DNA of 45,580 nucleotides from Planctomycetaceae bacterium (GTDB taxonomy: Bacteria > Planctomycetota > Planctomycetia > Planctomycetales > Planctomycetaceae): NCBI GenBank assembly GCA_029259815.1, contig JAJDEJ010000326.1, positions 1 to 45,580 of the forward strand, written 5' to 3'. Shown here in pieces: positions 43,054 to 45,580 of this stretch. The notes beneath the pieces are model-generated. The model was not told the DNA's origin. It worked only from the letters and a program-made list of their open reading frames with translations, and did no database searches. Within the stretch, counting starts at the first letter, position 1; each line of letters opens with the position of its first letter. Position numbers and translations under genes: made by a program.

Positions 43054-43132
43054 CGTAGGCCCGGCTCCCGCCGGGCGCATGTGGTGATCGGACACCCATT
43101 GGACATCGTGCCCGGCAGGAGCCGGGCCTACG
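43054..43132. repeat. GTAGGCCCGGCTCC palindromic element, copy 2
   Basis: CGTAGGCCCGGCTCCCGCCG and GGCAGGAGCCGGGCCTACG form near-perfect arms around a 30-nt loop. It starts 21 bp after the kinase stop and ends exactly at the stop codon of the minus-strand metalloprotease gene, so it separates two convergent genes and could end transcription in both directions. Confidence 0.85.
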
Positions 43133-44935
43133 TTACTGTTTGATTGTGTGATCCCCACGATCGGCAGCATACCCTGGCAGGTCTCCTATCTCTTCGATGA
43201 TCTCCGCACGCATGCGGCCGTCCTTACTGGAGGGATTTGAGTGATCCGGTTGCAGCAGCTTGGGGTCCGCTTCCAAACACAAGGGGACGTAGTCCGTGAT
43301 CCGGAATTCCATGGCGATTGATCCAAGGAGATCGGGAGAGGCCTTCATGTGTTCAAACAACGAGATCCCTGCCAGATCAGCTGAGTAGTCTCCGCGACTG
43401 AAGGTTCCGTCAGTCAGCTCCTTCCAAATTCCTGCTTTCTCTGCGACATAAGGTCCGTGCAAGGCGGCGAGTCCTGCGGAGATACAGAAATGCTGCGTGA
43501 GGTCGTATCGGCCTCGCATCGTTGGTTGCCCGAGTACGGCCTTGCGGAACTGATATTCACGGTTCGTTTCGATCGACCTCCAGGTGATTCGGGTCAGAGG
43601 ATTGTCTCGCAACAGAGTTGATGTATCCATCGCAACCGCGAGGCCGATCGCAAACGCGCGAGGACGTTCTTCCGCTGGGATCTCCTGAGCAACCCTCGCT
43701 GCTTCGCGAATGTAGGCTTCTGTGAGTTCATCACCAGAGAGTCTGTACGGTTTTCCGAATCTCTCAGCGATCCGTTTATCTGGCAGTTTCACGTTCCTCT
43801 CCGCCGCCAGAGTGACTGCCTTGACGACCTGTCGGATGTGTTTGGCCAGCGGCGTCAAAACCCTTGGCGTTGTCGGAGGCGATTCTTTCAGATCCAAGGC
43901 CTTTCGATAGGCTTCCGCAGCTGGGTCATCAGGGAGTGACTTCGCGAGGTCACCGTAGATTTGTCGTAATTGGGACTTCACTTCCGGACCCAGGTCCCAT
44001 ATTCCACGAATCTTGCGTCCCCTGAGTTCTTCGCCAACGAGATAGACGATCATCGTATTGACAGGATCAAGACCAATCTGAAAACCAGGAGAATCTGCCA
44101 GACCGTCACCAAGGACCGGGCGCATCGCGGAGCCCCCTTCCGGGCTGTGTACCGCGCCCAGGTAATGGCCTAACTCATGAACGAGCAGCTCCAACTGAGC
44201 TCGTTCAGACAGAAGGCGTTGTCCTCTTTCGCGTACGAGAACGTGGGAATGCAACGGGAGTCGGGTGCCACCCATCTTTTTTTTCGAGCGACTGGCCTGC
44301 GTCGAAAACCCGATCGCGAGTTCGCCAAGCTCAACCTCGACTTTTCGCTCAAAATCAATCAGGATCGCCTCAAAGTCGGTGACACGATCAATCGACTCCC
44401 ACGGTTCGACGCTGATGACGTCAAAACGAATATGGGCGGCCTGTTCGAAAACCGCGGAAGCCGCAAGGACTCGCTTGCGCAAACGCCTCTCGGGATCTTG
44501 TCGACGATACAATTCGTCGTCAATCAGAATCTTGACTTTGACACTGCCCATCGCGGGCAGATCAACTCGACCCGGTGCGGAACCCGAGTCGGAATTCTGT
44601 TCCTGTGGCAATGCCGGAGCTGAGAAGCCGATTTCTTCGAACACCAAGCCATCAGGACCACGTCCGAAAAAGTAGATCGCATTGGGGCGAAGCTCGAACG
44701 TCTCCGAACCTTGCCCCGTTGTGCGCAACTTGACTGCACGTGTCACGGGGATTGGCTCGGACTGATTCGGTACCAACCGATAGCTTGTCGACTCCTCGTC
44801 CTGGGTCAGAATCTCGAATTTGAGCGCCTCGTCTGTCCGATTGGAGATCACGATGACGGCAGCATCGCTGACGTTTGGGATCACCCATCCGAGGGGGACG
44901 ATCAGGCCAGCGAACAGGAGCGAGAGGAGCTTCAC
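43133..44935 (-). CDS. Secreted zinc metalloprotease, matrixin-like, with a planctomycete C-terminal domain
   Basis: A 600-residue exported protein (signal peptide LLSLLFAGLIVPLGWVI; GTG start). HELGHYLGAVHSPEGGSAM (about residue 250) is the HExxHxxGxxH zinc site of the metzincin clan, followed by a Met-turn-like SAM. Residues 20-120 form a beta-domain; residues about 370-600 form a helical domain (AEERPRAFAIGLAVAMDTSTLLRDN, HFCISAGLAALHGPYVAEKAG) that I do not recognise outside this context. Substrate unknown. The stop abuts the palindromic element. Confidence 0.75.
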   Translation of the reverse strand: MKLLSLLFAGLIVPLGWVIPNVSDAAVIVISNRTDEALKFEILTQDEESTSYRLVPNQSEPIPVTRAVKLRTTGQGSETFELRPNAIYFFGRGPDGLVFEEIGFSAPALPQEQNSDSGSAPGRVDLPAMGSVKVKILIDDELYRRQDPERRLRKRVLAASAVFEQAAHIRFDVISVEPWESIDRVTDFEAILIDFERKVEVELGELAIGFSTQASRSKKKMGGTRLPLHSHVLVRERGQRLLSERAQLELLVHELGHYLGAVHSPEGGSAMRPVLGDGLADSPGFQIGLDPVNTMIVYLVGEELRGRKIRGIWDLGPEVKSQLRQIYGDLAKSLPDDPAAEAYRKALDLKESPPTTPRVLTPLAKHIRQVVKAVTLAAERNVKLPDKRIAERFGKPYRLSGDELTEAYIREAARVAQEIPAEERPRAFAIGLAVAMDTSTLLRDNPLTRITWRSIETNREYQFRKAVLGQPTMRGRYDLTQHFCISAGLAALHGPYVAEKAGIWKELTDGTFSRGDYSADLAGISLFEHMKASPDLLGSIAMEFRITDYVPLCLEADPKLLQPDHSNPSSKDGRMRAEIIEEIGDLPGYAADRGDHTIKQ

Positions 44936-45511
44936 AACTTTGCCTACAGAGTGTCATGAACGGATTGGACCATTATCAACTGCCCTGAATGGCCACCTGC
45001 ATATTTCACACCAGACTCAGTTCTTCGCTGATCCGGAGCACGCATTCCATGACACTCGCACCGAATGCTGTCGGCATCAGACTGCAATCCAGAATACCCT
45101 CCAGGCCCTGCAACCACAAAAGCGATCTCCGTGTTGGCGAGTTGATGGTACTCAACTCGACCACGGACTGCAGCAATTATCGTGACGAGCGTCGTTGCGC
45201 CTCGGAATGGGTTTGGAGCCGGGTGCGTCAGCTGACTCTTGATTTGTGTGCCGCGGTTGGCCCAGACGGTATCTGTGTTTGGGGCGTGAAGCGACAAGAA
45301 GTTTCGTGTGCAACCTTCGTCGAGTCTTGTGAGACAGCCTTCCGTGTCTGCGGCACACAGACACGGGACGTCTGTGCCACTCCGGGAAAGGCTGCCAATT
45401 TGTCAGCGCGTGGGGTGCGACGGGCGCATCGGGAGACTCACGTCCAATCACGTTCGGCACGGAATTTGCGCTGGGGGTTCTGGTGGGGTGGTTTCCTGTC
45501 AGGATGGCGGT
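44936..45511. other. 576-bp gap with a hairpin and no recognisable gene
   Basis: Frames of 100-176 codons exist on both strands but show unusual composition, no ribosome sites and no family motifs. A perfect hairpin, CCGTGTCTG, CGGCACA, CAGACACGG, lies at 45342-45366, a repeat-like structure. The region could be a degraded gene or a set of repeat remnants. Confidence 0.5.
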
Positions 45512-45580
45512 ATGACTGAACGAGATCAGCAGAAGAAGTTGGTTGTCAAAGGGCTGCGGCAGCTCAAGCAGGTGAGCCGG
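45512..45580 (+). CDS. Start of an unidentified gene, cut by the window end
   Basis: ATG at 45512 with AGGA 8 nt upstream opens a frame that runs 23 codons to the window end (MTERDQQKKLVVKGLRQLKQ and on). The first residues are charged and basic; too little is present to name it. Only a gene continuing downstream would confirm it. Confidence 0.5.
   Translation, partial: MTERDQQKKLVVKGLRQLKQVSR

Noticed and set aside
44944..45297. A 117-codon minus-strand open frame
   Set aside because: No ribosome site, no recognisable motif and unusual composition; kept only as part of the gene-less gap.

Overview
The window looks like a stretch of chromosome from a planctomycete (Planctomycetota, probably near Planctomycetaceae/Gimesiaceae; genus not resolvable by eye). 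The case rests on lineage-flavoured families: secreted multidomain redoxin/cytochrome/copper-monooxygenase protein, PmoA-like DUF6807, DUF4058, Uma2 nuclease, secreted WD40 proteins. The loose gene packing, weak Shine-Dalgarno sites, frequent GTG/TTG starts and abundant intergenic palindromic repeats also fit. Most of the window is chromosomal housekeeping with small accessory inserts.

Layout. 1-1.5 kb: end of a DUF488 gene overlapping an unknown partner, then a broken GxxExxY gene. 1.6-7.1 kb: enolase-superfamily dehydratase, ABC exporter, then a LipB-like/LipA/lipoyl-like trio. 7.4-11.9 kb: two tandem secreted WD40 paralogues. 12-14.5 kb: deoC, a VapB/VapC-like pair whose toxin is truncated by a 23-bp duplication, and a sugar phosphate isomerase/epimerase. 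14.6-21.5 kb: a 248-bp palindromic element, nadA, gltA, Uma2, DUF6807, truD, ROK kinase. 21.6-28 kb: a TonB-like membrane protein, an unusual L7/L12-like protein, and a leuC-leuD operon split by two tightly coupled accessory genes (AlbA_2/GHKL ATPase and ParA-type ATPase), then DUF4058. 28-33 kb: ffh, rpsP, an MNT-HEPN toxin-antitoxin pair in the place where rimM usually sits, trmD, rplS, yraN. 33-45.6 kb: MMPL/RND transporter, redoxin-PHM fusion, tRNA-Gln, hemB, prolyl oligopeptidase, an adenylate/UMP-CMP-kinase-like protein with an extra N-terminal domain, a matrixin-like metalloprotease, and the first codons of one more gene.

The strongest candidates for something new are the AlbA_2-ParA cassette seamlessly embedded in the leucine operon, the kinase with an apparently eukaryote-like architecture flanked by two copies of one palindromic repeat, the LipB-like/lipoyl-like pair in which both proteins lack their canonical functional residues, and a family of period-7 repeats, mostly arranged as hairpins, found at several gene boundaries and once inside lipA. 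All family names are from recognising motifs by eye; no database search was run.
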